Positions 31,331-40,865 of a stretch of 64,000 nt of DNA are shown here, one piece after another; position 1 is the stretch's first letter, and the number at the start of each line of letters is the position of its first letter. The stretch is from Isochrysis galbana (taxonomy: Eukaryota; Haptophyta; Isochrysidales; Isochrysidaceae): assembly GCA_018136815.1 (NCBI GenBank), contig CM030937.1:1000553-1064552 (forward strand), written 5' to 3'. The translations under genes and the position numbers were made by a program. Under the pieces are notes generated by a model. That model was not told the origin of the DNA. It ran no database searches and was given only the letters and a program-made list of their open reading frames with translations.

Positions 31331-32637
31331 AGAGGGCAACAAGGAAGACAGCGTTCACGAGCTCCTCGCGCAAGGAGAGAAACAGGGCGTTCACGAGCAC
31401 TCCGGCTCGCGAATTGAATCGCCTGACCAACACACAAGACCCTCCGTCAGAGTTTTATTGTTGTGTTAGTATAACCTTAGTGCTGAGGGACCGTAGCCCT
31501 TCGACGGTGACGGAGCCCTCCTCCCCCGCGATGGGGTGTGTGCGCGGTTCGCGCATGGCTCGTCCGGTGTATGTGGCTAGGAATGCTAGCTAACAAGATG
31601 TCATACGATGCTATAAGTTCTAACGTGGTACCCCCGCCGAGAGGTCACCGCAATCTCCATGACACCAGCGCGCACGCGCGCACGTCGCACGTCGACGATC
31701 AAGGGTGCAACACAAATCATCGAATGGAGCCATGCGCGTAGGCTGCCAGGTGCGCCTCCTACTGCCCCCCATGCCCGCCGCCGCCTCATCGCAAATCGCC
31801 CCCTCGCGTCCCTGTCGCATCCAGAGTATTTTATATACTCTAGGCGGATGCGGTGCTTCTATCAATGTGTAGTGCAGGGCGTATGGGTTCACGTTGACAC
31901 GCCCTCGAGAGCCCATTACAGTAGCTTGGGCAAGGTGTTAACCCATCTGGCCTCTTACAAGTGTTGACGCAGGGCACAACAAGTGTTGACACGGTGTTGA
32001 CGCACTTCCACTCGTCACTGTTGCGGTTGCTGGTTGCTGATTCTGCTTGCTTTAGCGGGCAGCGCGGCAGCGCGCGCGAGGGAATGCGCGGTCAAATGAC
32101 AAAATGCCTATCGGGACACGCGCGGCCCCGCGCAGGTGGAACGCGCAGGCGAGCGCGCAGCGCGCAACGTGAGCGTCGGCCGGTCGGTCGCGCGCAGCGA
32201 GTGCGGCGAGCAGCCGGTCCACGGCCGCGAAGGCGGCGGCGGGCACCGCCGTCGCACCTCCGACCGCCGCCGCTGCCTCCTCACGCAGTAGGCGGCCCAC
32301 GCGTGCACAAGGAGTAGCACGGTCCCATCGCGCCGCCCGTGTAGCGGCAGCAGCGCAGCACGCGCAGCAGCAGGTGCAGCGGTGCAGCCGCGCAAGCTCC
32401 AAGTTGGCCATGGTGCCCGTGCCGAAGAGCAACTCCCCACTTGCCACTTGGCCGTGCAGCTCCTCGTGCGCGCGCACGCGCGGCACGTAGCATTCAGTGG
32501 GTGCGTGAGTGCGTGGGTGCGTGGGTGCACAGTAGTACACAGCACCGGCAGTGTGGTGTTAACCCGCTGCTGGTACCAACACTTGCAGATTGAGGTGTTA
32601 ACGACTTTGTTGTCAGCATTTGATTACGTTTTGTGGT
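31331..32637. other. Intergenic, no gene supported
   Basis: A 160-residue Ala/Arg/Cys-rich frame on the minus strand at 32052-32540 has no motif and may be compositional. A GTGTTGAC motif repeats between 31890 and 32010 and again near 32560-32600. Confidence 0.35.
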
Positions 32638-32812
32638 GGGGGCCCAAGGGGGGGTCTTAGTCCTAATGGGCCCCGGATATGGATATGTGCTTGTTGGGTG
32701 TATTGGTATAGGGAAGTTTCTACTGAGAAAATCCTCAAATTTCCTCAATTCTGAGATGGTCATTTTTCACCCCTAATAACTAATAAAAACCCTGTTTGAC
32801 CGCCCTAGTATG
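32638..32812 (-). repeat. Repeat H, copy 2
   Basis: Reverse copy of 21885-22045, from TAGGGCGGTCAAACAGGG to the CCCCCTTGGGCCCCCA block. Its TAGGGCGG end abuts F-repeat sequence (GTATGTGTCT), so it probably inserted into that repeat. Confidence 0.65.
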
Positions 32813-32957
32813 TGTCTGTGGCATCGTGGCATCAACACGCGCCAAGGTTTACGGGCGCAGGTGCGCTGAGGGTTGTCGTGTTAGTACGTTAGTACCCTAG
32901 GGTTAGTAGTTAGTACCAGGGCTAGTACGTGAGAGTAGTAGAGAGAAGTGGTAGTAA
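32813..32957 (+). repeat. SINE-like repeat F, left part, interrupted by hAT
   Basis: ACGGGCGCAGGTGCGCTGAGG, AGGGCTAGTACGTGAGAGTAG and GTGGTAGTAA match the F repeats at 22.9 and 46.3 kb. The F sequence resumes at 35845 with GGTAGTAATGCTCAG and a (TTA)n tail. Confidence 0.75.
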
Positions 32958-35844
32958 CCTAGGTGGGAAACCCGTGTTTGCCGTGTTTCTACGGAGGCCA
33001 AAAACAGCCTGTTTTTACCGTGTTTCAAATCCCCTCCGTTTTAGGTACCGTGTTTGTACGGGGGTGCGCCCACTCGTGACAGCGCCGTGCGCGGTGGCGG
33101 GTGCATGTGTGCGTGTGTGCGCGCACGTATCAATTAATATTCATGGCTCACTTGTCACTTGCTCTTCCCAATCAACAATCAATACCCTTACTTAGTACTT
33201 AGTTAGACGTTAGACAAGTAGCTGACGGACCATCTCCTCACTTGGAATAACAGACTCATCAGCAAGCCAATCGTCTTCGCCGTCACTGTCGTCGTCGCTG
33301 TCCCACTTTGCAACATCGGGAGACCATTGAGCGCTTTGCACGCGCATCTGCACATGCATAGTTTCGTGACAATAGACAAGCTTGTCCGCAACATGATGGC
33401 TCATACTCGACCGATGTTGAGTGTGAATCTGTCCGTACACTGACCAATTGCGTTCAGCAGCAGACGCAGCTGCTGGTTGTGAAAGGACATGTTGCGCCAA
33501 AGAAGCAAGCAACGGAACATGCTTGCCATAGATGGTCCACCATTGAGATGGCTCCATCTCCTTCGCGTTTTCGAGTGCAGATGGTCGAGAGAAGGCGCCT
33601 TGGCAACTTTGGAAGACGACAAATTCTCGCTCAACTTGTGCCACTCGTTGAACCACCTCGGGAGTCGAATAGGTATATTTCTGCCAAGCCTCGTCTTGGT
33701 TGGCAGCGGCCAGGATTGCATCGCGCAAACACAAGCGGTCAAAAATGACGTGCAGACCATCCGTGGTGGCCTCATCCAAATCACCCACCGTGTTCATGAA
33801 TTGAGGATCCAAAGCATATGCCGCAGCGTGCATTGGCGAGTGTAGATACTCCCAGCGTTCGGCGTGAATTTTTGCCAAGTCCTTGCACCATGGGACCTTA
33901 CCTTGCATTGATTCGATCCGTTGCCCAATTGTGAACATGCGGTCATACACCTTGCCCATGCAAAAAGTGTTGCTGTCCAGCAAACGGAGAAGCTTGACGA
34001 GAGGCATGGCCACATGGAAAACCGTTGTGAGAGGTTTCCAAAAACCCTCCTCATCAAGCACAATTGCTTTTACCTTCCTCCCTATCTCTACATCAAGGGC
34101 CTCCTCATCATCCGCAGTGAGAGAATGTCCCCGGGACGAGAACTTATGCGCCGAATACTCCATCGTGACAACCACTTGTTGAAGCTCAGTCTTCACACGC
34201 AACATTCGGGACATCTCTCGGTATTTCCCCGCAAATCGAGTTTGCTTTGCGCGATACAACCCAAAGTTTGACCCATGATTTGCTGCAATCATCTCCCTCA
34301 GCTTCATTCGCGGCCACCTGGTGCGGCCCCAAAAGAGAGATAAGACAATGCCGACCTTTGCAATGACGGCTGCCACTTCATCAACTTTGGCAAAGTCTTT
34401 GAGCTCAAGACTCACCACATGAGTCCCGCAGCACGTCGGCGTGAGCCATTTGTAATGCCTTTCCAAAATTTTCCAAGCTGCCTTCATCGTGCTACAAGTG
34501 TCGGTCACCACTTGGACGAAGCACAAACGACCATGCCGCTCGATACGCTGACGAAGCAACTCCGCCACAAACTCAGCATTTTCTGTGTCATCACTCTTCA
34601 CCTTGACGGTGCCATCAAACAGCATGCAGCCGGGATTGCCGTACAAGAAATTGATGAGATGGTCCTTCTTGACGTTATCCCACCCATCTGAGAGTATTGA
34701 GCAGCCTTTGCTGAACAGCAACTGCCGCAAAGGCTCTATCTCGCGTTGCAACCTCTCGACGGTATCAGTGAGCAATGGGCCCAATAGACTCTTCCGATTT
34801 GGGCCCTTGTACGACGGATGTGCCATTTTCAGCGCCGCTACCATAGCCTTGAACTTTGGGTGGTCTGCCACAGCCGCCGGGATGTTACAAGCATAAAACA
34901 TTTCCGCAATCGCACCATCACACAATTGCTTCGACGCCGCATCGAACTGAAGCACACCCTGCCCCTGCCCTCCCCCTCCCCTCCCCCGTGCTAAAGGCAC
35001 ACTCCAAGACTGGCCGGCTGCGAGCGCCGCCGCTGCCGCCTGGTCCACCTCCCTCACAGCCACCTTCTTCCGCTTCCTCGCTCCCTTGTCATCCTCATTG
35101 GCGCGCACCTTCTCAACCAGCGCCAAGAAAGACGAATCATCTGCCGGGCACCGTGCAGACTGGTTGCGACCCAGCACATGGTCGGCAACCCTTGTTGCGC
35201 TGCCGCGCCGCTGCACCCCGCAGCCGATGCACCGCCACATAGGGTGGTTGGGATCTTCCTCTTCGACAATGAGCACGCACGCCCAAACTGGATCGGAGCG
35301 CCTCGCAGCAAGCGAGCGCTTGCGCGCTCCCTGCAGCAAGGGCTGGCTCAGTCCTGTTGCACGCGTTGGCAACACGCCAAAGATGCCTGGCGCCTCCCTG
35401 CCGCGCGAACGCGCAGGCACTTGCTCCTCCTGCTCCTCCTCGTCTTGGTCTTGGTCTTGTCGTGCGTCTGCCCTTTGCCCATGGCCTCGCGCTCCATCTA
35501 GGAGCGCCGCCCACTGGAGGCGCGGTGCGGCGGGCAGCTGCCGAGGCGCCTCGGCACGATTGGCTGCGTCCTCCTCCTCCTCATTGCGCGCGCCTCGCGC
35601 GCGCGAGGCACGGTCGGGGTTAGGGTTGAACATGGGGATTGAGGAGAGGGAGGAGGGGGGGGAGCGGGAGCGCGCAGCCGGAGAAGAGGGAGGAGCGTCG
35701 CAGCGTCGCGCAAGTGGCGCAGGGGGAGGCCCCCCCACCGGTATCAATGTTTTTTGGACTGTTTTTGGCTGTGTTTCTATGAAAGCCAAAAACAGCCTGT
35801 TTTTGCTGTGTTTGGAAACCTTCTGGCTGTGTTTCCCACCTAGG
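32958..35844 (-). mobile_element. Complete hAT DNA transposon
   Basis: 2,887 bp with perfect 14-bp terminal inverted repeats (CCTAGGTGGGAAAC) and a perfect 8-bp target-site duplication, GGTAGTAA, at 32950-32957 and 35845-35852. Eight bases is the length expected for hAT. Just inside both ends lie copies of a subterminal motif, GCCAAAAACAGCCTGTTTTT, which is partly palindromic and a likely transposase-binding site. One intact transposase gene lies inside. Confidence 0.95.
33210..35633 (-). CDS. hAT family transposase
   Basis: 807 residues without stops or introns. The start at 35633 (MFNPNPDRASRARG) is preferred over an ATG at 35789, which lies almost at the terminal repeat. Residues about 95-185 contain a BED-like zinc finger (WRCIGCG, DHVLG). 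A DUF659-type catalytic part follows: SDGWDN and VVTDTCSTMKAAW carry the two conserved acidic positions. GTHVVSLELKDF comes next. The C-terminus has the hAT dimerisation region: SQWWTIYG, AASAAERNWSVYG and ADKLVYCHETM. The acidic C-terminus follows DSDDDSDGEDD. The conserved motifs and termini suggest the element could still be active or was so recently; expression cannot be judged. Confidence 0.92.
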   Translation of the reverse strand: MFNPNPDRASRARGARNEEEEDAANRAEAPRQLPAAPRLQWAALLDGARGHGQRADARQDQDQDEEEQEEQVPARSRGREAPGIFGVLPTRATGLSQPLLQGARKRSLAARRSDPVWACVLIVEEEDPNHPMWRCIGCGVQRRGSATRVADHVLGRNQSARCPADDSSFLALVEKVRANEDDKGARKRKKVAVREVDQAAAAALAAGQSWSVPLARGRGGGGQGQGVLQFDAASKQLCDGAIAEMFYACNIPAAVADHPKFKAMVAALKMAHPSYKGPNRKSLLGPLLTDTVERLQREIEPLRQLLFSKGCSILSDGWDNVKKDHLINFLYGNPGCMLFDGTVKVKSDDTENAEFVAELLRQRIERHGRLCFVQVVTDTCSTMKAAWKILERHYKWLTPTCCGTHVVSLELKDFAKVDEVAAVIAKVGIVLSLFWGRTRWPRMKLREMIAANHGSNFGLYRAKQTRFAGKYREMSRMLRVKTELQQVVVTMEYSAHKFSSRGHSLTADDEEALDVEIGRKVKAIVLDEEGFWKPLTTVFHVAMPLVKLLRLLDSNTFCMGKVYDRMFTIGQRIESMQGKVPWCKDLAKIHAERWEYLHSPMHAAAYALDPQFMNTVGDLDEATTDGLHVIFDRLCLRDAILAAANQDEAWQKYTYSTPEVVQRVAQVEREFVVFQSCQGAFSRPSALENAKEMEPSQWWTIYGKHVPLLASLAQHVLSQPAAASAAERNWSVYGQIHTQHRSSMSHHVADKLVYCHETMHVQMRVQSAQWSPDVAKWDSDDDSDGEDDWLADESVIPSEEMVRQLLV

Positions 35845-35940
35845 GGTAGTAATGCTCAGCAGTTAGATTATTATTATTATATAGTGGGAGTAGTGTTACT
35901 AACGCTCAGATGTTTTATTATTAGTAGTAGTATATGCAAT
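35845..35940 (+). repeat. SINE-like repeat F, right part, with (TTA)n tails
   Basis: GGTAGTAATGCTCAG and TTATTATTATTATATAG, then a second similar piece (GTTACTAACGCTCAGATG, TTTTATTATTAGTAG). Two F tails therefore lie in tandem. Confidence 0.65.
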
Positions 35941-36140
35941 TCTCAACGGTAAGACCGTTTGCTGTTCTCGAACAACATGAATATATCTACTACTATTATC
36001 TGTCCGAAGTATGAAGTATGTATGTATTCGATATTGTATTGTGTATTGTGTATTGTTCGCCTATTTCGGGCTCAGGTACATCTCACTCTCCCTCCCTGTC
36101 CCGGTCTGTGTGTGTGCCTCGCGTCGCACCTCGCAGCCGC

Positions 36141-36548
36141 ATGAGGACCGTCGCCACCATGCTCACCGTGCTCGTGTGCGGCCTCGTGTCCGAATGCTCG
36201 GCCTTCTCAGCGGGCGTGTCGGCACGCACCCCCGATCCCCGCGCTCTCGCCCTCTCCTCCATCGCGTTCACCCCGATGCCATCGTCTCTCGCCGCGTCGC
36301 GAACGTCAGTCGCAGCTGTCACGATGAAGGCCAACAAGGATATGCTGGAGCTTGAGGGTGTTGTGCTCGAGGCGCTGCCAAACGCCAACTTTCGCGTACA
36401 GCTGGACGAGACCGAGCAGGTCATCCTTGCCCACGTATCGGGCAAGATCCGCAAGAACTACATTAAGATCCTCGTGGGTGACCACGTCACCTGTGAGATC
36501 TCCCCCTACGACTTGACTAAGGGCCGCATCACCTTCCGCCGGCGGTGA
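36141..36548 (+). CDS. Plastid translation initiation factor IF-1, nuclear-encoded
   Basis: 135 residues. The C-terminal 72 are a complete bacterial-type IF-1 (S1-like OB fold): [57 protein letters not shown]-1 binds the A site of the small ribosomal subunit during initiation. The N-terminus starts [22 protein letters not shown], a signal peptide ending in a Ser-Ala-Phe context, followed by a Ser/Ala/Arg-rich transit-like stretch. This is the bipartite presequence of secondary red plastids, and it decides the start at 36141 over further upstream ATGs. In many algae this gene is still plastid-encoded or lost; here it is nuclear. No intron. Confidence 0.93.
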   Translation: MRTVATMLTVLVCGLVSECSAFSAGVSARTPDPRALALSSIAFTPMPSSLAASRTSVAAVTMKANKDMLELEGVVLEALPNANFRVQLDETEQVILAHVSGKIRKNYIKILVGDHVTCEISPYDLTKGRITFRRR

Positions 36549-37266
36549 GTAAAGAGGCGGCCGATGATACGGGTGCACTGATGCTCCGCAGTGTGCGCTG
36601 CCGCCCTCAGACGAGGTGCGTCCGCCGAAACCCTTGGGTATGCAGTGCTCGAGCAGATTGTGCCCCGCCGGGTAAGCCTTTGCCACGAGTTGTGCCTCAG
36701 AGCCGCCCTTGCGCAGGGCAGGCTACCGACGGTCGTTTTGCGAGGTCATGCTGCGGCCGCGCTGACCCTGGCTCGCTCTTTGCCCGCGCGGCAAACAAGA
36801 TGGGACTCCTATTTGGGTGGATGAGGTGGTGAGGTGAGCGTTGTTGAGCGATGCTACACACCTCTTCATCTATCCTTAGTGGGCATGTGCATGTGCTTTA
36901 TGCATATGGGCTCATGCACACGCAGCGTGCACGGTATTGCGCAGCTTGCGCGCGCATTTGAGAAGAGGAGTAGTTTGCACGGGACCACCACAAATGAAAA
37001 ACGGTCTGCCGTCAATACAAGGAGACGGAAGGCAAAAGGGGGAGCCCACTCTCGCTCTCCCGCCTTAGCCCTAGCCCTAGTCACCATTGTAGGGTTTGGG
37101 GTGCAACTCGCGTACAGTGCCACTAACACCGCCAGTCACTAGTGTCTCGAGGGATCGAAAATCGAACGAGAGCACATCGCGCGGCTCTCCGCCTATACAT
37201 CCGTCTATAAGATTATACCACTACTTAGTTAGAGTTAGGTCGCGTTCCTTCGAATTCGAATATCGG
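36549..37266. other. Intergenic, no gene seen
   Basis: Downstream of IF-1. Short frames without motifs. A CCCTAGCCCTAG patch at about 37070 is too short to be telomeric. Confidence 0.4.
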
Positions 37267-37355
37267 AGCAACAACCTACTTTTATTAGTGGGGGTCAATG
37301 GGGGCCTCGCGCCCCCGTCACTCCATTGCAGACACTCCCCTGGGTAGGCATAGTA
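37267..37355 (+). repeat. Fragment of repeat F (5' end)
   Basis: CTACTTTTATTAGTGGGG, the GGGGCCTCGCGCCCCC block, then CACTCCATTGCAGACAC and CCCCTGGGTAGGC, as at 45461 and 63885. Homology stops after about 90 bp. Confidence 0.7.
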
Positions 37356-38907
37356 CGTACCTGGGCGCGCGAGACAATGCGCCCCGCTGTCGAATCCAGA
37401 GTATCTCTATACTCAAAGCTCAAAGCGGATTCGATACTCGATAGTGCGAACGAATTTTGTTTTCAGGGCTTGTCTCGATGGTTCGCCGCTCGTTCGACAT
37501 ACTGAACACCGAGGCTTCACATCGCTCGTCAATTCATTTGTCTCCTTCTTTGTTTATTTCGAGCGTTTATGTTTGTTTCTCAGTTCTTTTGTTGATTGAG
37601 TGGTGTTAGTAGATTGAGTTTTGTGAGGTGGTCACGTGCGCCGTCGTCATGTAGCGCGTTCCCTTCCCTCCCCCCCCTCTCTCTCTCAAGGTTGTGCCCC
37701 GAATGAGACTTGACACGATCAAGCATCGGCTTGATTCGACAGTTTAAAGACATCCCTCTCTTCCTAGCACGCCCTCGCCACGCCTCGCCGCCCATCGCGC
37801 CGTGCACAAGCACAAGCCCACACATGCACATTGCGTACAAGCCCCATTGCACACCACCCGTTGCCCGACCCCACTCTGACCCATGGGGTGAGCATGGCTC
37901 GCGTCTGCGGCAACGAGCGCGGTCAGCCTGCCTTCCTCCGCCATTCCCTTGCCTCTCGCCTCGCCTCCGCCTCGCCAAGCCTCCGCTTTCCACTGCCCCT
38001 CATCCTTTCCCATCAATGACACCCACTCATGTACGTCTGTTCTTCTCTCTCTCTGTCGTTCTCTCCACCGCTCCTCCTACCTTTGAGGGCTGAGTCCCCT
38101 CAGCCTTAAGCACGCAGGCTGCCTCCTCCTCCTCCTCCTCCTCGTGGTTCGTCGCGATCGATGGTGTGGTGGTGGTCTCGGTCTCGCTCTCTCTTTCCAT
38201 CCTTTCCCCCGTTCGATACGTTTGGCTCTCCAATTTGTTACGACGGTTTGTCTCGTTTGGGTTGTGGTTCTCCAACGATGTCAGCCTTGATCTCGAGCTT
38301 GCTTTCAATCTCCTTCTCGTCCTCGTTCTTGCCCGCGTGTTCGTCGCTTGGATCCTCGGTCTTCGGTCGTCAGTCCTCCTTCTTCTGTTGCGTCGTAGTT
38401 GAGCAAAATTCCCCGTTTCGATCGCTTGTGATCACTCCTCTCGTTATGGCTAAGGCCACCTCCGTTCAATCATTGATTCTCGTTCAGGCTTCGGCCATCC
38501 GCGTTCTCGTTCTCGATTCTTTCGATTCTCGATTATTCTTGTTTTGATTTTGCTCTGAGTATGATGCTACTAAAGTGTGAGGTTTGGCGCTCGACGTCTC
38601 CTGGCTTCTGACTACGTTCCGAGTTCTAGTTCTTGGCCGCGTATGAAATTGTAGGAGGTCTCGACTCTTGTTTGATTCTTGAGTTCTTCAATTCATTCGG
38701 TTCATTCTTTCGTTCTTTGTCCGAGTTACCGTTCGTTCGGAGTGTGATTGTGTACCCGTAAGTTTCTCAGGAGGGATGTGCGCCCCAAGTGAGACTTGTC
38801 TTTAAACCGCGTTGGTTTAACCCGCTGATTGCGCACACTCTTCGGGGTGAGAAGGCAAGAGGGTCACATTCACTTGTGATTGTTGTGTTCTCTCGTTTGT
38901 CGGGGAG
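37356..38907. other. Intergenic, CT/GTTC-rich leader-like sequence
   Basis: Rich in TTCTCG and CTCGTT motifs, with two similar blocks (GAATGAGACTTGACAC near 37700; AAGTGAGACTTGTC near 38790). A part at 37900-38040 resembles 11500-11640. It may be degraded retroelement leader. No gene is supported. Confidence 0.35.
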
Positions 38908-39306
38908 TGTCGTATTCCATACGAGGACAGACTTTTTTTTACTTCTAGCCTGTGGGTTATTATTTTAACTCTCAAGGTCTCGTTGATGGGTATATCGCCT
39001 CTTCTCCTACTTTCTCTTGATGTCATCAAACGTTCCATGATTGTCGTCTGTCTTCTGTTATACCTCGGTCGCAGCTTCCCAGCGAGGTCTGCCCTCGTTG
39101 TGCCGACTCCTCTGTCGCATGCCTATGCGCTGCTAACTAAGTGACCTGGGTGCCGACGCTTGGCCGTCCGTCCAAGTGCGGTTAGTTTTTGCCCCGTTTG
39201 GTTTAGTTTGTGTGCCTCTGTGGACCAGGAACTTTTTGAGTCCACGCGTTGTAGTCCCTCGTGTCTACCTTGGACCTAAGAAGCTCTCATTCTCATTCTC
39301 TCTCTC

Positions 39307-40256
39307 AACTAAGTTTATACTTGGTTCGCCCATGGGGGCTCCTCCTCCACAAGCCTCGCTCCTTCGACATGGGCTAGTACTTTGTCTTCATCGCCAAGCG
39401 ACTCGGTCACCGCACCTACGAGGAGATCCGCGCCCCAGCCTTCAAGTTCTGCGAACACATGGAGGAGGGCATGAGCGGCGCCATCCTGGCGATGCTGCTC
39501 GTCACAGCCTCTGGCATGGGCCGTGGGTGTGGAGACTTCCGCGTGGACCTGGCCAAGAAACGCTACCCGTCGATGTGGGCACCGATCAAGCCATACATGG
39601 GCCGTTGGTGCAAGGCAACCCTCATGCTCGTCGGCGACTACTCTGACGAGTACGACAAGATCCCAATCCCAAAGACCAGATACATTGGAGAGCAAGCCGC
39701 CGTCGCGTATCTCTGCATGGAATACATCACGGCGGTCGCGTACGCTGAAGCGGATCCCATGGTGCAAGTGCGCCGAGCAGCTGGCAAACTCTACATGCAG
39801 AACAAGGAGGCCGTCCTCGCACGCATTATGGATCTCGCCACCCAAGATCAGCCGAGCGACATCGTCGCCTGCCAGAAGAACGACATCGAGAATATCGACG
39901 AGGAGGTGTGCGAGAAAAAGACGAAAAGGATGAAAACTCAGTAGCTTTGGGGTTGCTGTGTGTTTTGGGTTAGCTTCCTTAATTAGCGTTGTACTCAAAT
40001 AATACAATGGAGACTGGTTGAAAAAGAAAACATGCACATCTGGGTGAAAAAATAATAATAACCTGGCCCTCTTTTGACGGAACGCGACTTTATCTAAGCC
40101 CTTTTCCCCTATCCCCCTAGTAGTGCACGGGGGGAGTCGCCTGATGGCGGGGGGGAAAGGGCCGGCGGATTGGGGGTGTAGAAAGTTTTGCTGCGTGAGT
40201 AAAAAGTAGAGGGTCCACGGCCGCGTGTGCGGTGAGACTATTAAGAAGTTAATTAA
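39307..40256 (+). mobile_element. Composite retroposon E, copy 2, carrying an ORF
   Basis: Starts AACTAAGTTTATACTTGGTT and ends with the same 170-bp 3' block as the other E copies (CCCCTAGTAGTGCACGGGGG to GTGAGACTATTAAGAAG). It is flanked by a 17-bp duplication, TTCTCATTCTCTCTCTC at 39290-39306 and 40257-40273 (one mismatch), inside an LTR. Its middle differs wholly from copies 1 and 3: it carries the coding sequence at 39459-39944. Confidence 0.82.
39459..39944 (+). CDS. Cargo ORF inside retroposon E, function unknown
   Basis: 161 residues from MEEGMSGAILAMLL to a Lys-rich end (CEKKTKRMKTQ). Upstream, the same frame stays coding-like back to about 39376 (YFVFIAKRLGHRTYEEIRA) but is cut by a TAG at 39373-39375. 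The protein may therefore be 5'-broken, or the true start is the ATG used here. Helical, with a Cys/Gly/Arg-rich patch (GMGRGCGDFRVDL) and IPIPKTRYIGEQAAVAYLCM. I recognise no family. Its position between constant E ends suggests a captured transcript of a host or other element's gene. Confidence 0.45.
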   Translation: MEEGMSGAILAMLLVTASGMGRGCGDFRVDLAKKRYPSMWAPIKPYMGRWCKATLMLVGDYSDEYDKIPIPKTRYIGEQAAVAYLCMEYITAVAYAEADPMVQVRRAAGKLYMQNKEAVLARIMDLATQDQPSDIVACQKNDIENIDEEVCEKKTKRMKTQ

Positions 40257-40518
40257 TTCTTATTCTCTCTCTCTTCCACTAGCTCGCTAGCTAGTCTCGT
40301 CTCTACTCTCCGACGCCACGCGTTGCAATCCTCCGAACCTCAGTCTACCTCTTCGCTCATAGCGCTCGATGGCAGACACTGTCAGACCCTACTCCTACTA
40401 TGACTTCTCAGACATCTTCCCGCAAGCAACAAACAACCACTCTTTCACGGCCGCGTCAGCTGCCGGCTCGATCGAACGGCCCTCTGCCTACGAGCCTGTA
40501 GTCATCGCATGTTCGACA

Positions 40519-40865
40519 GCCTACACCTACACGTCGACACATTTTGCACGTTCAGTGTTCACTTTTCATTCAACTTGTTTCGCCTTGGTCGCCTCCGGAC
40601 GCTAGCGTGTTTCGCGGTCAAGTTCAACTATTTTTTGTTTGAGTAACTTGTATTCCATATTCGACGGAACCCGACCTTAGACTTAGCAGAAAAACCCGCC
40701 ATCAGATAAGGACAAAAGAAAACGCTGACAGCTGTTCTCTAAGAGAGGGACACGCGGGAAACAAGGGGAAGAGGGGAAGCGAGAGGGGGAGGGGGGTGGG
40801 GGGGCACGTCCCGTCGTAGGTTCGCTCTCTTGGTCGCGCCGGCGGCCGCCTCGCTCGCTTTGCGT
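40519..40865. other. Short intergenic stretch, promoter region of the Vms1-like gene
   Basis: Contains TTCGACGGAACCCGACCTT near 40659 (related words at 37225, 40075 and 53729) and a G-rich patch at about 40785-40805. No gene. Confidence 0.4.

Larger units (their letters stand above)
38908..40518 (+). mobile_element. LTR, copy A, split by an E retroposon
   Basis: Starts TGTCGTATTCCATACGA and ends GTTCGACA, so it has the TG...CA ends and a 5-bp inverted terminus (TGTCG/CGACA). Removing the E insertion (39307-40256 and one target copy) leaves about 640 bp that align along their length with the LTR at 44775-45404. The ORF start MADTVRPYSYYDFSDIFPQA lies at 40369. No internal retrotransposon sequence is attached, so this looks like a solo LTR, but its flanks GGGAG and GCCTA do not match. 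Confidence 0.8.

Noticed and set aside
30765-31593. Pro/Ser/Arg-rich frames over the CT tract
   Set aside because: Purely compositional; three frames are open at once, and the region is upstream of the myosin start.
37067-37090. CCCTAGCCCTAG as telomeric or subtelomeric sequence
   Set aside because: Only two units, inside ordinary unique sequence.
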